Under the pieces are notes generated by a model. It did no database searches, was not told the origin of the DNA, and saw nothing but the letters and a program-made list of their open reading frames with translations. Shown here piece by piece: positions 1 through 9,479 of a stretch of DNA of 64,000 nucleotides. How positions within the stretch are numbered: the stretch's first letter is position 1; every line of letters starts with the position of its first letter. The DNA lies in the NCBI GenBank assembly GCA_028023455.1, contig JAQFVV010012395.1, positions 372,001-436,000 on the forward strand, written 5' to 3'. This stretch comes from Epiperipatus broadwayi (Eukaryota; Onychophora; Udeonychophora; Euonychophora; Peripatidae). Position numbers and translations under genes: made by a program.

Positions 1-194
1 GAAACTAGTCTGGGGATATTGGATGAGTATGCATTAGATAGGGATTTTATGCACAAGCCTTCTGGCATCCATTGATTACTCTGTTCCCCCCCCCTTCTCC
101 CCCCCCCCCCACCGGGGGCCAAAGGATCCTCGGCACCAGCCTTCAGCACAGGTTGCTCTGTTTATCAACAATGAAATGTGATCATGTGATGCTT
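1..194 (+). mobile_element. Hammerhead foldback element, 5'-cut by window edge
   Basis: The window opens inside the 3' half of the hammerhead core (GAAAC, then TAGTC at bases 6-10) and continues through the same body as the elements at 14260, 14716 and 42966: GGGGATATTGGATGAG, a GATTTTATGCACAAGCC segment and the CATCCATTGATTACTCT end of the arm at about 83. After a C-rich run it resumes with the family's terminal motif TGATCATGTGATG near 176-190. The opposite arm lies outside the window, so pairing and the left target duplication cannot be judged. Confidence 0.7.
84..120. repeat. C-rich low-complexity run
   Basis: Two runs of eight or more C, broken by TTCT and closed by ACCGGGGGCC, sit inside the truncated element. 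The run is unlike its A+T-rich surroundings and is absent from the other copies of the family in the window, so it probably arose by slippage. Confidence 0.7.
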
Positions 195-197
195 AAT

Positions 198-428
198 GAA
201 TTTACATTATATTAAATATTTTATATTTCTTTTTATTTATTTATTATCATATATCTTATGAACTGCCTATAGCCTCCCACTGAGCTGAGCTGAACATAAA
301 CTTAAATATAGAGTCTCAGTAATAATTTTGTATTACATATTTTGTTATATTGTTCTATTCAATAATGGAACTGGCGTCTGGGCATTTCGTTCATGTAATA
401 TATATGAGCGGTGTTGGGAGTGTAGGTT
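198..428 (+). repeat. Dispersed repeat, copy 1 of 2
   Basis: This ~231-bp stretch recurs nearly unchanged at 9026-9261, with a few substitutions and small indels in the T-rich part. It includes CTGCCTATAGCCTCCCACTG, GAGCTGAGCTGAACATAAAC and CTGGGCATTTCGTTCATGTA. No reading frame, Pol III boxes or terminal repeats were seen. The two copies diverge abruptly at TGTAGGTT. Being so alike, they are either a young transposon piece or a recent duplication. Family unknown. Confidence 0.75.
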
Positions 429-429
429 A

Positions 430-1260
430 TAGGGTATGTTTTCTGTTCGCCCATCATGGGGCAGACATAGCATAGACATGGCAGACATAGCTTCGGTAGC
501 TGCGACATGGCCTGGTTTGATTGATTGATGATGATGAATAGAACGTTTTCTGGTGTGCCGACTTTGGGGCCATCAATTGACTGATGATGATGAGAAGTAT
601 GTTTTCTGTATACCCATTGTGGTGGCTTGAGATATATTTGACATCTTAGTAGATAGATTGCAATACGGATTTTGTTGTATGAAAGTGGTAGCTCAATCAA
701 TTGTGCAATGATGATGATTAGACTAGGTTTTCTGGTGACCAATGTGGATGTGCGATGTGTAGTGGAGCTGCACATAGTCTAGGTTGGATTGTGGTGCCTA
801 GATGTCTTGGCATTGAGTAGTTTGGTTTATTCTGCAGATTATTTAATGTTTTCTGGTGTGCCAATTTTGGGCATTGATTGACATTGATTGATTGATGATT
901 GGGTAACTTGGTGTGATCGATTGATGATGATGATCCTGGTGAGGTTGTCTGATGCAACATAGTAGCCTGATTGGTTGATAGATGATTAACTATAGAACTG
1001 GTTTTTGTTGTCCAGTGTATTAGGCCCAATGATGATGATTATAGTAGGTTTTCTGGTGCGCTAATGTAGCTGCATGATTGATTAATGATGGATAGTTAAG
1101 TACTAGTTCTTGATATCTGATGTGTCAAGTCACAATGATTAGATATGAAGTTGGTTTCTGGATTCCCAACATTTGATGTATGGATATATTGTGACATAGA
1201 TAAGACAAGTTGTGGCTTTGCGGGCTTGATAATTATAATGATGTATGTCTGATAAGATTA
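430..1260 (+). repeat. Degenerate minisatellite-like block (GATGATGAT / TTTTCTGGTG)
   Basis: The module GATGATGAT followed by GGTTTTCTGGTG and a CCAAT-like tail recurs at about 440, 545, 725, 845, 1045 and 1150, with degenerate partial units between and many TGATTGATTGA runs. Spacing varies from about 45 to 125 bp, so this is an eroded tandem array. Open frames on the minus strand here (rich in His, Asn, Thr, Ser) are low-complexity by-products of the repeat and are not called as genes. Confidence 0.6.
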
Positions 1261-1678
1261 TATTGTATACAGCCAAAATGTAAAATCTGGTAAATAAAAG
1301 TTGTATAGTATTGTAAATGTTAATTATAGTCTTGAATGGTGCAGAGAACTTAACTTAATAATCATGCTTATTAAAATTATGTTGTCTTCATTATTATATA
1401 GAAGTCAATTTAATGTACAATATAAATGTAGGTGAATATAGAGATTTTATCTAGATAAATTATTAGTGTTTGGATCAATATTGTCAGATTATACAGTGCC
1501 ATAATTTTGCTATCAAATGTGGAAACCGAGTGTTGCATGAAATAACACAAATAAGCATACTAGAATAATTTTATGTACTTATAAGTGATGATGGGAAATT
1601 TAGATTGTTTGATTGGGAAGGGGGAGTGAAGCTGATGTACTTTTTCTTTGTCTGCAAATATTAATAAGTATAAGTACA
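1261..1678. other. A+T-rich spacer, nothing recognised
   Basis: No conserved reading frame, terminal repeats or RNA gene was seen. It precedes the broken reading frame starting at 1679. Confidence 0.5.
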
Positions 1679-2769
1679 ATGGAAGAATTTGATATTGATG
1701 AAGATTTGGGCGGGTCCCAAGAAACATAATCTCCAGAGGCAATTGTATTGTCTCCTGATATAGATTCGGGAAATGAAACTATAAACTTCACGAATAAAGA
1801 AGATAGTAGGGCAGAAAATGTCTCATTGGGAGAAGCATTTGATTACTCCAGATTAATTGATGAAATAAATAAGTGCTTTAGTAAACACATGTTAGAGATG
1901 AAAAAACATTTAGATAAACGAGTGTTAGAACATTGCCGACATATTTCAGAGATGATGTCAGGGATGTTCAGAAAGAATGTCCAACAAATAGAACCTGAAG
2001 TATCGGAAACAAAATTAGAGGTAGAATCAGAAATGCTAAAAAATATGCCAGAGAAATTGACAGATGATGTTCAACCAGAACCAAAAATAAAAGAAGAAGT
2101 GAGATTAGAAATAAAGTTAGAAGTATCAGAAGTGAAGTTAGAAGTGCAAAATAGTAAAAGTCAAAGTATAGAAGTGAAAGAAGTTAATGAAAATATTAGT
2201 AGCCAAATACTCAAACTAGAAATTACATAATTATGTATTAAAGGTCAACTACATAAGAGTAGGTTAAATGATAATAACCCAGTAGTACCACTTAGGGATA
2301 AAGGTCGACTGATTGCTAAATTGGTTCATAAAAATTACAGTTTATATGGTCATGAGCTAAAAGCATACCAAAAGATTAAAGAGATAGTTAAAAAAGAACT
2401 AGAAGTGGACAAGAAGGAAGTTATAAATGTGTTTAATGATTTTAAGGAAAATTGTGATAAAAATGATGAGATTATTAGATTAATGAAGTTGGGAGTGTTT
2501 TCTTTAGGCAGGAAATATTCAGAAATTTTAAGAAGCAAATTAGCAAAGATTACAGGAAATATTCAGAAATTTTAAGAAGCAAATTAGCAAAGATTACTGA
2601 TATTACTAGTAATAAATTTAAAGCTAAAAATAAAGGCATAGTTTCTGAGTGTGCTCTTAATAATGTAGATCGTAATATAAAGAGGAATGTTTGTAGAAAG
2701 GTGTTATACGCAGGTAGTAAACATGTTATAATGTTTTCCGTTTTGTTAGGCCTCTACACGCTAATATAA
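1679..2769 (+). pseudogene. Broken lysine/glutamate-rich reading frame, family unknown
   Basis: One frame runs from ATG 1679 and is interrupted by TAA at 1727-1729 and TAA at 2228-2230, staying in register across both. A 44-bp tandem duplication (2509-2552 repeated at 2553-2596) then shifts the frame so that it stops at 2573. Without the duplication the frame would run to TAA 2767-2769, roughly 350 codons. The first half has a charged stretch (HMLEMKKHLDKRVLEH) and repeated EVxxxKLEV blocks that look coiled-coil; the second half is basic. I do not recognise the family. A retroelement structural protein is possible, but no zinc knuckle, protease or polymerase follows. Three independent lesions in one consistent frame argue for a dead former gene. 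Confidence 0.5.
2553..2596 (+). repeat. Perfect 44-bp tandem duplication causing a frameshift
   Basis: The 44 bases from 2509 (CAGGAAATATTCAG...) are repeated without change from 2553. Because 44 is not a multiple of three, the copy shifts the surrounding reading frame. Perfect identity points to a recent event. Confidence 0.85.
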
Positions 2770-2880
2770 ACTGTGCATGAGTTGATAAAGTTATGATGAA
2801 AAGAAGAAAGTTGTATTTCTATTTCTACAAAACATAACTATATTTTCTGATCAAACTCGGCCTATTAATTGTTGAGAATT

Positions 2881-3088
2881 ATGCTATTGACGAAATCAGC
2901 TTTTAATTTATTTAATATGGGCGCCAGGTCCTTTTATTCTAAAGAGACTGCTGAAATCTTTCGCCAGCACGTCTCACAAATAAAAAAAGAAAATACTTTT
3001 AAACTAATCGGTATTGTATCGTACCGTAATGAGAATTATTTTTTTAAAATATTATTATTCTTGGAATTTATTAAACACATTGGCAAAG
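2881..3088 (+). CDS. Possible 5' exon of a mitochondrially targeted protein
   Basis: From ATG 2881 the frame begins MLLTKSAFNLFNMGARSFYS, which looks like a mitochondrial presequence: hydrophobic and basic, no early acidic residues, with an arginine just before SFYS. A polar helical stretch follows (ETAEIFRQHVSQIKKENTF). Codon use is less A+T-driven than nearby random frames. Two splice donors could end the exon: CG|GTATTG after 3010, or the better AAAG|GTAAAT after 3088. Nothing I recognise follows within the next kilobases. The frame could be an isolated exon or chance. Gene identity unknown. Confidence 0.35.
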
Positions 3089-3110
3089 GTAAATTATATA
3101 TTTAAACATC

Positions 3111-3550
3111 ACTAAAATAATATTAATAAATTCAATAATAATTAATAACTATTATTAATAACGCACAAATGAAAATTGATATTAGAAATATTTTTTTATT
3201 ATAAGAGACTAAAAATCTGTTTAAATTAAAATGAAAATTCCTAATAAGTAAATTAGAGAGAACACATATAATTCAGATGTGAAATATTAATAAAATAAAT
3301 AACAGTTAAACAATTAAAAAGTTCTTGGTTAAATAAGAGTCTCTTGATCAATTAAAGTCACTATCGGGATCCTTTTATACATATATTTTTAAGAATTGTT
3401 TGCGAACGCTTAAATTTGTCACAATCAGGATAATGAGGCATAACTTACCAATAAGTTTTAGTGAATTCACGATGATTGTAGATAACTATGCATAGTTTTT
3501 CAGGGTTAAAATGAGCTCACAGCCTTTGATTATTAGTTGATCTTGCGGTC
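3111..3550. other. A+T-rich spacer, nothing recognised
   Basis: No gene or repeat was recognised. It may be intronic if the preceding frame is a true exon. Confidence 0.4.
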
Positions 3551-3552
3551 TA

Positions 3553-3697
3553 TTCTCCTAGTTGGTCCCGAAAGCTTTTCTGGTATACATCTTCAGGCAC
3601 GATGTCTTCAGAAGCTCCGGTTCACTCTGACATGCCAAATTACTTCAGCGTAGAGCGATCTTGGATGTTATTGTTACCCAAGACCAACTAGAGAAAA
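3553..3697. repeat. Foldback with hammerhead-like remnant
   Basis: CTAGTTGGTC at 3558-3567 is answered by GACCAACTAG at 3682-3691. Between them, on the minus strand, CTGAAGA (3590-3596) is followed by a short spacer, GAAA (3577-3580) and an AAGCTT palindrome, the order seen in the better hammerhead-like elements here. Helix I does not pair convincingly, so this is at most a decayed relative. Local base composition is visibly less A+T-rich than around it. Confidence 0.35.
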
Positions 3698-4062
3698 CAA
3701 TGAACAAGACATTCCTCCAACCGAATCCCTTCTTTTTATACTAGAGGTCCAGTTTTCAGACTTCTGCACATATCTTTTGTTTGTCAAAATATACGTTGAT
3801 AATCTTATATATTCTTTATAAAATTTATGTTACAAAGTCTTTATTTTTTTCAGCATAATTCTGCCACCTTTAATTAGTTGAAATATTTTTACTTTCTCTT
3901 ATCTAGATTGGTAATTTGTGTCTTTTGTTCTCTCCAATTCTAACTTTTATTTCTAATTACATAAAAAAAATACGGAAGAATAATTTAACTTTCATTGTAC
4001 GTTATTTTTTTTTTTTAAAAAAAATTAGTCAAAAAAAATCTAAATTTACTTTTATTTTTTAG
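3698..4062. other. T-rich spacer ending in a splice-acceptor-like tract
   Basis: No gene is seen. It ends with a pyrimidine run and AG at 4061-4062, directly followed by an open frame that leads into the duplicated segment, so an acceptor is possible but unproven. Confidence 0.35.
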
Positions 4063-4109
4063 CTTTTACCAAATGCCAATATTTTTGCAACGTATATAAA
4101 TAAATGTTA

Positions 4110-4369
4110 CAATGTAATATCTAGTATAGAACCAGTAATGGAATATTGTAATCATGTTAAAGAGACAGATAAGCTAAAAATTAAATGCAAATTTAAGAGG
4201 ACACATATTTTGTATAGACTGTCTTAAAAAGAAAGAAACAATGTAATACCTAGTATAGAACCAGTAATGGAATATTGTAATCATGTTAAAGAGACAGATA
4301 AGCTAAAAATTAAATGCAAATTTAAGAGGACACATATATTTTGTATAGACTGTCTTAAAAAGAAAGAAA
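4110..4369 (+). repeat. 129-bp tandem duplication
   Basis: Copy 1 (4110-4238) and copy 2 (4239-4369) differ by a few bases. Copy 2 carries an extra TA in ACACATATATTTTG. Copy 1 goes out of frame and stops, while copy 2 reads through into the 4267-4602 frame. Confidence 0.85.
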
Positions 4370-4602
4370 TTAGTGATCTAGAAGAAAGCTTGAGAAAGGC
4401 CAAATTTAAACTCAAAGGAGCAAAAGGAAAACTAGGTCATGAAAATACTCTTAAGAAAGTCAAAAATAAAGAAATGAATAGCCAAGAGGTTAAAATTAAA
4501 TCCCAGACTATAAGGGTGAATTCTCATATAGAAAGATTTGTTAGAAAAAAAGAAATCAAAAATGTAAACACGAGATTTAAGAGGTACCTACAATGCTTGT
4601 AG
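4267..4602 (+). CDS. Small lysine-rich frame with Cys/His cluster, uncharacterised
   Basis: The 111-codon frame starts at the ATG inside the second copy of the duplication. Its N-terminal part has spaced cysteines and histidines (YCNHV...KCKFKRTHIFCIDCLKKKE), reminiscent of a small zinc-binding module but not matching a RING, PHD or CCHC spacing I can name. The rest is a highly basic, probably helical tail. Upstream the same sequence is open from the acceptor-like AG at 4062 through copy 1, which then breaks. It may be an exon remnant or part of the same dead element as 1679-2769, whose lysine-rich composition it shares. Function unknown. Confidence 0.3.
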   Translation: MEYCNHVKETDKLKIKCKFKRTHIFCIDCLKKKEISDLEESLRKAKFKLKGAKGKLGHENTLKKVKNKEMNSQEVKIKSQTIRVNSHIERFVRKKEIKNVNTRFKRYLQCL

Positions 4603-7370
4603 CTTATTACCATGTCCAATTAAAGTACCAGATAGTTAATAGATGTGAGAATATAAAATTCTGTATGCATAGTTTTTTAAAGTTTAAATTAATTTTATTT
4701 GTGTTGTTTAATAATGATTAACAGAACCTAACGGTGTTACTTAATTCATTTTTTTTATAAGGACGGCGGATTTGTGACCATCTGAATGGGCACAAGAGTT
4801 TAAAATACTTTGTATCTTAATTAAATAGTTATATTATATTAAAAAAAATGAAATAACCTTAGAATTTTAAAATTTTTTGGTGGAGATTGTTTAAAGCTTG
4901 GATATGGGTTGCTTATGCAGTTTATTGACAACTTGATAGGTATTCATTATTATTAGTGTGGTTAATGAGGTATTTAATATAAGGAAGAAGGGTTGTTTAT
5001 TAATGGAATTGATACCTTTTGTCAGAAAGATGCAAAGTTATTTTATATTATTGTAATATTGATTGAATAGTTTCAAAATCCTTTATTCATTGATACTTAT
5101 CTTTTTGTCAACAATTAATAGCCATTTCAATTATATTTAGTTAAGATAGTTCAATATTTAGGTTGTAGTATATGTGCATGCATGTATGACTCCGCATCAT
5201 TTTCATTTCATTTTCATCTTTTAATAACAGCAAACAATACATGCACAATAAAAAACATTTAAATTACAGTAGTTATCTTAAATAATTTGACAAATATATA
5301 TTTCTTTCCAATGATTAATAGATAGTTGAATCAATAGATTATTTTACAAATTAAATAAATTATTAATCATTTTTCTTTAATAGTTAATTAATATTCATTT
5401 TTCTTTAAAGTTTGTAAAAGCTATTTATTCTATTATTATTTTTATCTTGATTTTAATTCTAAAAAATCAAAGTGATTTTTTTTTATTGAAAAGATTTTTT
5501 TTTGAATATGTAATTAGCTGAGATAGAAGAAGTGTGGGAGTAAGTGGTGGAAGGAAATAAACTTTGGTAAAGAGAGCTATTTAACAAAGATCTCCGGTGA
5601 AAATTTGCTTTATGTAATGTAACTGTAGCCAAAAAAAAAAACAGTGGCTGATTTTATGAAATTAAAACCAGTTGCTGAAGTCAAATTGATTAAAAAAAAA
5701 GACTTTGGAGTAAAACTTCAAAAGGATATTAAGAAATATATTATGGAAAGAGTTAATTTCAGAATGCAGTTCTAAGTTATAAAAAGGTATTCAGTTTACT
5801 TTACTCTTCTTGATTTAAACATATTGAATTAACCATCTTCATAACTATTGCTCTTTTAAAAATGTATGTTAATAACATCCAGTCTACATTACTTCACTTA
5901 ATTATCATTTTAAATAGGAATAAATTGCACGAATATTATTGTTGTATCATTGACCAATGTGGGTTCTTTAATATATCTGGAAAGCGCATGCAGAACTATT
6001 TTACAGAATATATTTTTATTCTTCACTATTTTTCGTGTTATGTTTTTGTGAGAATTAAACATAGATGTAAGGATATGCATATTTTGATAAATCATGCCAT
6101 GTTTAAATTCATCATAAAGAGATGACAGTATTTGTTTGTCTGGTATTTCTGGAAATAATACGTATGTTAAATGAAAGAAATAAATGTGAGCTACTTCAAA
6201 TTAAATATCTGTTTAAATCAAATAGAAGGATAGAAATGCGGGTAATTTTTGTTCTCTTCGATAAAGATGGAAAATAAAACAAAGTATTATTAAATGATAT
6301 TCAGTAAACTACTAAAAATAATTATGTATTCAATTTAGAACTACAATGGAATAAGTGAGATAATTCCTGTCCAACAGTAGTTAAGAATTTATTATATTCT
6401 CATCATAATAGAAGATAAATTGATTGCTTATGTATGATACAGTAACTTAAATAACTTTGTTATGAACATTGAAGATGCTGAGTCCTATTTAAGCATGACT
6501 ATATTTGTTTGGTTATCCTACAGCAGTTTATTTTAGTTTAAAATTCAGTTTGGAATGTGTCCCATATTGTTTCATAAACCTGGAACCGAGCTTTGCAAGT
6601 GAACTTTTATTTTAAATTACAAAACTAATAACGTTTGCTTCTTTATTTTTTTTTATTGCTAGTCATAATTATTGTATATGATAGGTAGATAGGCTTTATT
6701 TATTATTATGTTTATTTATAATTTGGGTATTTTGACCATCAAGAACGTCTCTGAAGCGTGTCCAAATGAGGAGTACGCTGGTAAAAATTGATTGTGTTCA
6801 AACAGGTCTTATTGTTCTTTTACGAAGGTAAAGAAAAATATTTTTTTAAAATATATTAGAGAGGTTTACATTTATTTTGTATACTTTCTTATCTCAAAGT
6901 GAAATTTTTTTTTTTTTTAAATCAACAAACTTATAATAGTAGTTTGCAAGATATGAAAGAAAGTTCGTTTGTAATAATTATAAATATTAAATTAAAAGTT
7001 ATACCTTAATGCAATATTTAATTATCATGTTACCTGCTTAGTGTGTAATTTAGAGTTAATATTATATATACTTTTTATTCGCGGTTGTGTGTTTGTTTTG
7101 CACAATTATGATATTTGTTTGATAAAGTTCAGTTTGTGAATATTTTATGCATAAATTTTGTACACTGATGTATTCTACTGAGTTGAATGGATTGGTATGT
7201 TATCTGTATGTATTTATCTGCCAGCATGTATTTAGAATGTTCAATATTTAGAAAAGCTATGAGAATGGAAAGAAATCTGATTGCGTTATAATATTTGTAG
7301 GGATAAAAAATTTTGCTTATGTAGTCTATGTTAATAATTTTCCATGAGTAGAGCCTAGTTGATATTATAT
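4603..7370. other. A+T-rich spacer, nothing recognised
   Basis: I found no supported gene, RNA or bounded element. The open frame at 5862-6125 has no recognisable domain and is matched by an equally long frame on the other strand, so it is treated as chance. Confidence 0.5.
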
Positions 7371-7593
7371 GTGTATGATTAAATGATATTTTGAAGTGAT
7401 GTTTTCTTAGGGCCCTGGTGATGAGGAATAAATCCCCACCAATAATGTATTTAGAAATAGATGAGTTATTGTTGAAGTGTGATTAAATGATGCTTAGGAA
7501 GTTATGTGACGTTTTTCTTTTTGGATTCTTGGTGATGAGGAAAAAGTCCCCACCAAAAGTATATTTAGAATCAGATGAATTGTTATAGAAGTG
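7371..7593 (+). repeat. Diverged tandem duplication with conserved hairpin
   Basis: Two units of ~106-118 bp begin GTGTATGATTAAATGAT (7371) and GTGTGATTAAATGAT (7477). Both end with a segment like GTATTTAGAA-TAGATGA. Each holds TTGGTG/CTGGTG-ATGA-GGA-loop-TCC-CCACCA, a hairpin with an asymmetric internal loop. The hairpin is kept while the sequence around it has drifted. Confidence 0.6.
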
Positions 7594-9025
7594 TTCAGTA
7601 AGAGTTTACCTGCTCCTCATTTAGTTTTCCCTTATAATGTATAGTATATATAATCATGAAAATATAGCTATGTGTTAATTAATAGGTGGCCAGATAAATT
7701 GTTAGATTAATTCTTGATGTAGTATTAGTGACTTATTTCATTGATGAATTACGACATTGTCCGAAAGAAAACAATTGTATATTTTCTTAATGAATGGAGA
7801 GTTTATAGAAAAGATTCTTTTATATTATTGCTGCTTGAACGTGCACACACACACGTAATATAAATAATATCGCGTATATAAAGTATAGAATTATTGAAAT
7901 TAAAATGAGAAATGTTTTTTTTTTTTGAAATACATTACATTCATTTAAATATAAAGTATTGAGATTAAAACGGGAATAAATATTTTAAAATACAGTGTAT
8001 TTATCTAAATAAAGGTTATAAATCATCAAATCATCAGAATAAATATGATTTGTTGCTATGCATAAAAGGTATACGTAATTGAAAGTGATTATTTAGTCAA
8101 TTAGAGAAAGTTGCTTTGTTGAGAGCCAAATATTATTAATTTGATTTATTTTGTTAATCAAGAGTAATATCCTCTCAAAAGTATTTTTTGTGTGCTAATA
8201 ATATAATGTTATTTATTTATTGTCATGTAGATGAAACTTGTAGGCAAAGCATGTGTTCGAAGTCAGGATATTTAAGTTTGTTATTAATTTGCTTTGATAG
8301 TAGGGATAATCCCAAACTGATGCTCAAAGTTTATTTGATAATTTAAAAAAAAATCTGTAAAACAAATAGTCCATTTGTTAATATCATGTTAAACCAAGTT
8401 TATTTTATTGTAATAAATGATTTGTTTTAGTTATTTAAAATCTTAAGAACTGTGTCTTGAGTTATTCTTGTGTACATTTGTGTTTTCCATTTCCACATTT
8501 CATAAGCCTATTACAAAATAGATATATTATTTTAGAGTTATAATACCAAATCTGCTAGTGTCTGACAATATTGTTTTTCTTAATCCAAACATTATAAAAG
8601 AACATTTGCCACTTGATAAACGTATTAGAAAGGTTGCCAAGTCAGTATATTTGTTAGATGATATGAGATTAAAATACCCTATTTCTGTCATTATCTTATT
8701 ATTGAAACACAGTAAAATATTTTAGTCAATTTGCTTCATTATATTTTTCTCATACTTTAGAATTATAACTTATGGGCCAATGTAGTTTATTAATTCAACT
8801 GTGTTTGTCAAAATTCCCTGAGATCTTATTGTTTATTTCTTGATTGGCCTTAAAGTAGATGTTTAGATTATGATATGCCAAGTCATAGAATTGTTTAAGA
8901 ATATAATTATAGCAAGCTGATATGTGTTATACTTGGATGAAGGAAGAAATTAAGTTTAAAGTATATTTTAATAGTCTGTACCAAATAAACCTTATGATTC
9001 TTTATCATACAATTAATTAACAAAG
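7594..9025. other. A+T-rich spacer, nothing recognised
   Basis: No gene or bounded element was seen; there is only a short CA run near 7845. Confidence 0.5.
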
Positions 9026-9261
9026 GAATTTACATTATATTAAATATTTTATAATATTTCTTCTTTTATTTATTTATTATCATATATCTTATGAACTGCC
9101 TATAGCCTCCCACTGAGCTGAGCTGAACATAAACTTAAATATAGAGTCTCAGTGATAATTTTGTATTACATATTTTGTTATATTGTTCTATTCATTAATA
9201 GAACTGGCGCCTGGGCATTTCGTTCATGTAAGGTATATGAGCGGTGTTGGGAGTGTAGGTT
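9026..9261 (+). repeat. Dispersed repeat, copy 2 of 2
   Basis: Near-identical to 198-428 in the same orientation. Its right edge (TGTAGGTT) abuts the hammerhead-like palindrome at 9263 directly, whereas copy 1 abuts the GATGAT minisatellite. Confidence 0.75.
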
Positions 9262-9262
9262 C

Positions 9263-9378
9263 TAATATACATACACCTACATTTCGACTGTCCTGCAGTC
9301 TTCTTCAGAGCCAGTTAAAGTAAACTGGCTCTGAAGAAGACTGCAGGACAGTCAAAACGTAGGTGCATGTATATATGT
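9263..9378. mobile_element. Palindromic hammerhead-like element, CTGAAGA type
   Basis: Arms of about 55 bases (9263-9316 and 9323-9378) are nearly complementary around a 6-base loop. Each arm reads CTGAAGA-A-GACTG-CAGGA-CAGTC-RAAA-YGTAGGTG: the CUGANGA box, a perfect 5-bp helix II with a 5-base loop, then the GAAA box. In the left arm (minus strand) the box is intact GAAA; in the right arm it is AAAA, which would disable catalysis. An AATAAA lies just after the right arm at about 9382. Confidence 0.55.
9282..9308 (-). ncRNA. Hammerhead ribozyme-like core, left arm
   Basis: Reading the minus strand: CTGAAGA (9308-9302), one unpaired A, helix II GACTG/CAGTC and GAAA (9285-9282). The next bases, TGTA, would leave only a minimal helix III. 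Helix I is weak. The motif order matches small hammerhead variants of Penelope-like elements; activity is not implied. Confidence 0.45.
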
Positions 9379-9479
9379 ACAAATAAAGAGTTTTTCTAAA
9401 AACGGTTTGAAGTGGTTTGGATAATTTGTATTTATATAAGATAGTACAGTAATACAAAGAAAAGGGTGATTTTGGTAAT

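Noticed and set aside
359-1029. Two overlapping minus-strand open frames rich in His, Asn and Ser
   Set aside because: They run through the GATGAT/TTTTCTGG minisatellite-like block and read as repeat-derived low complexity, with no domain.
5862-6125. 87-codon plus-strand frame
   Set aside because: An overlapping minus-strand frame is nearly as long; there is no domain, splice context or codon bias.
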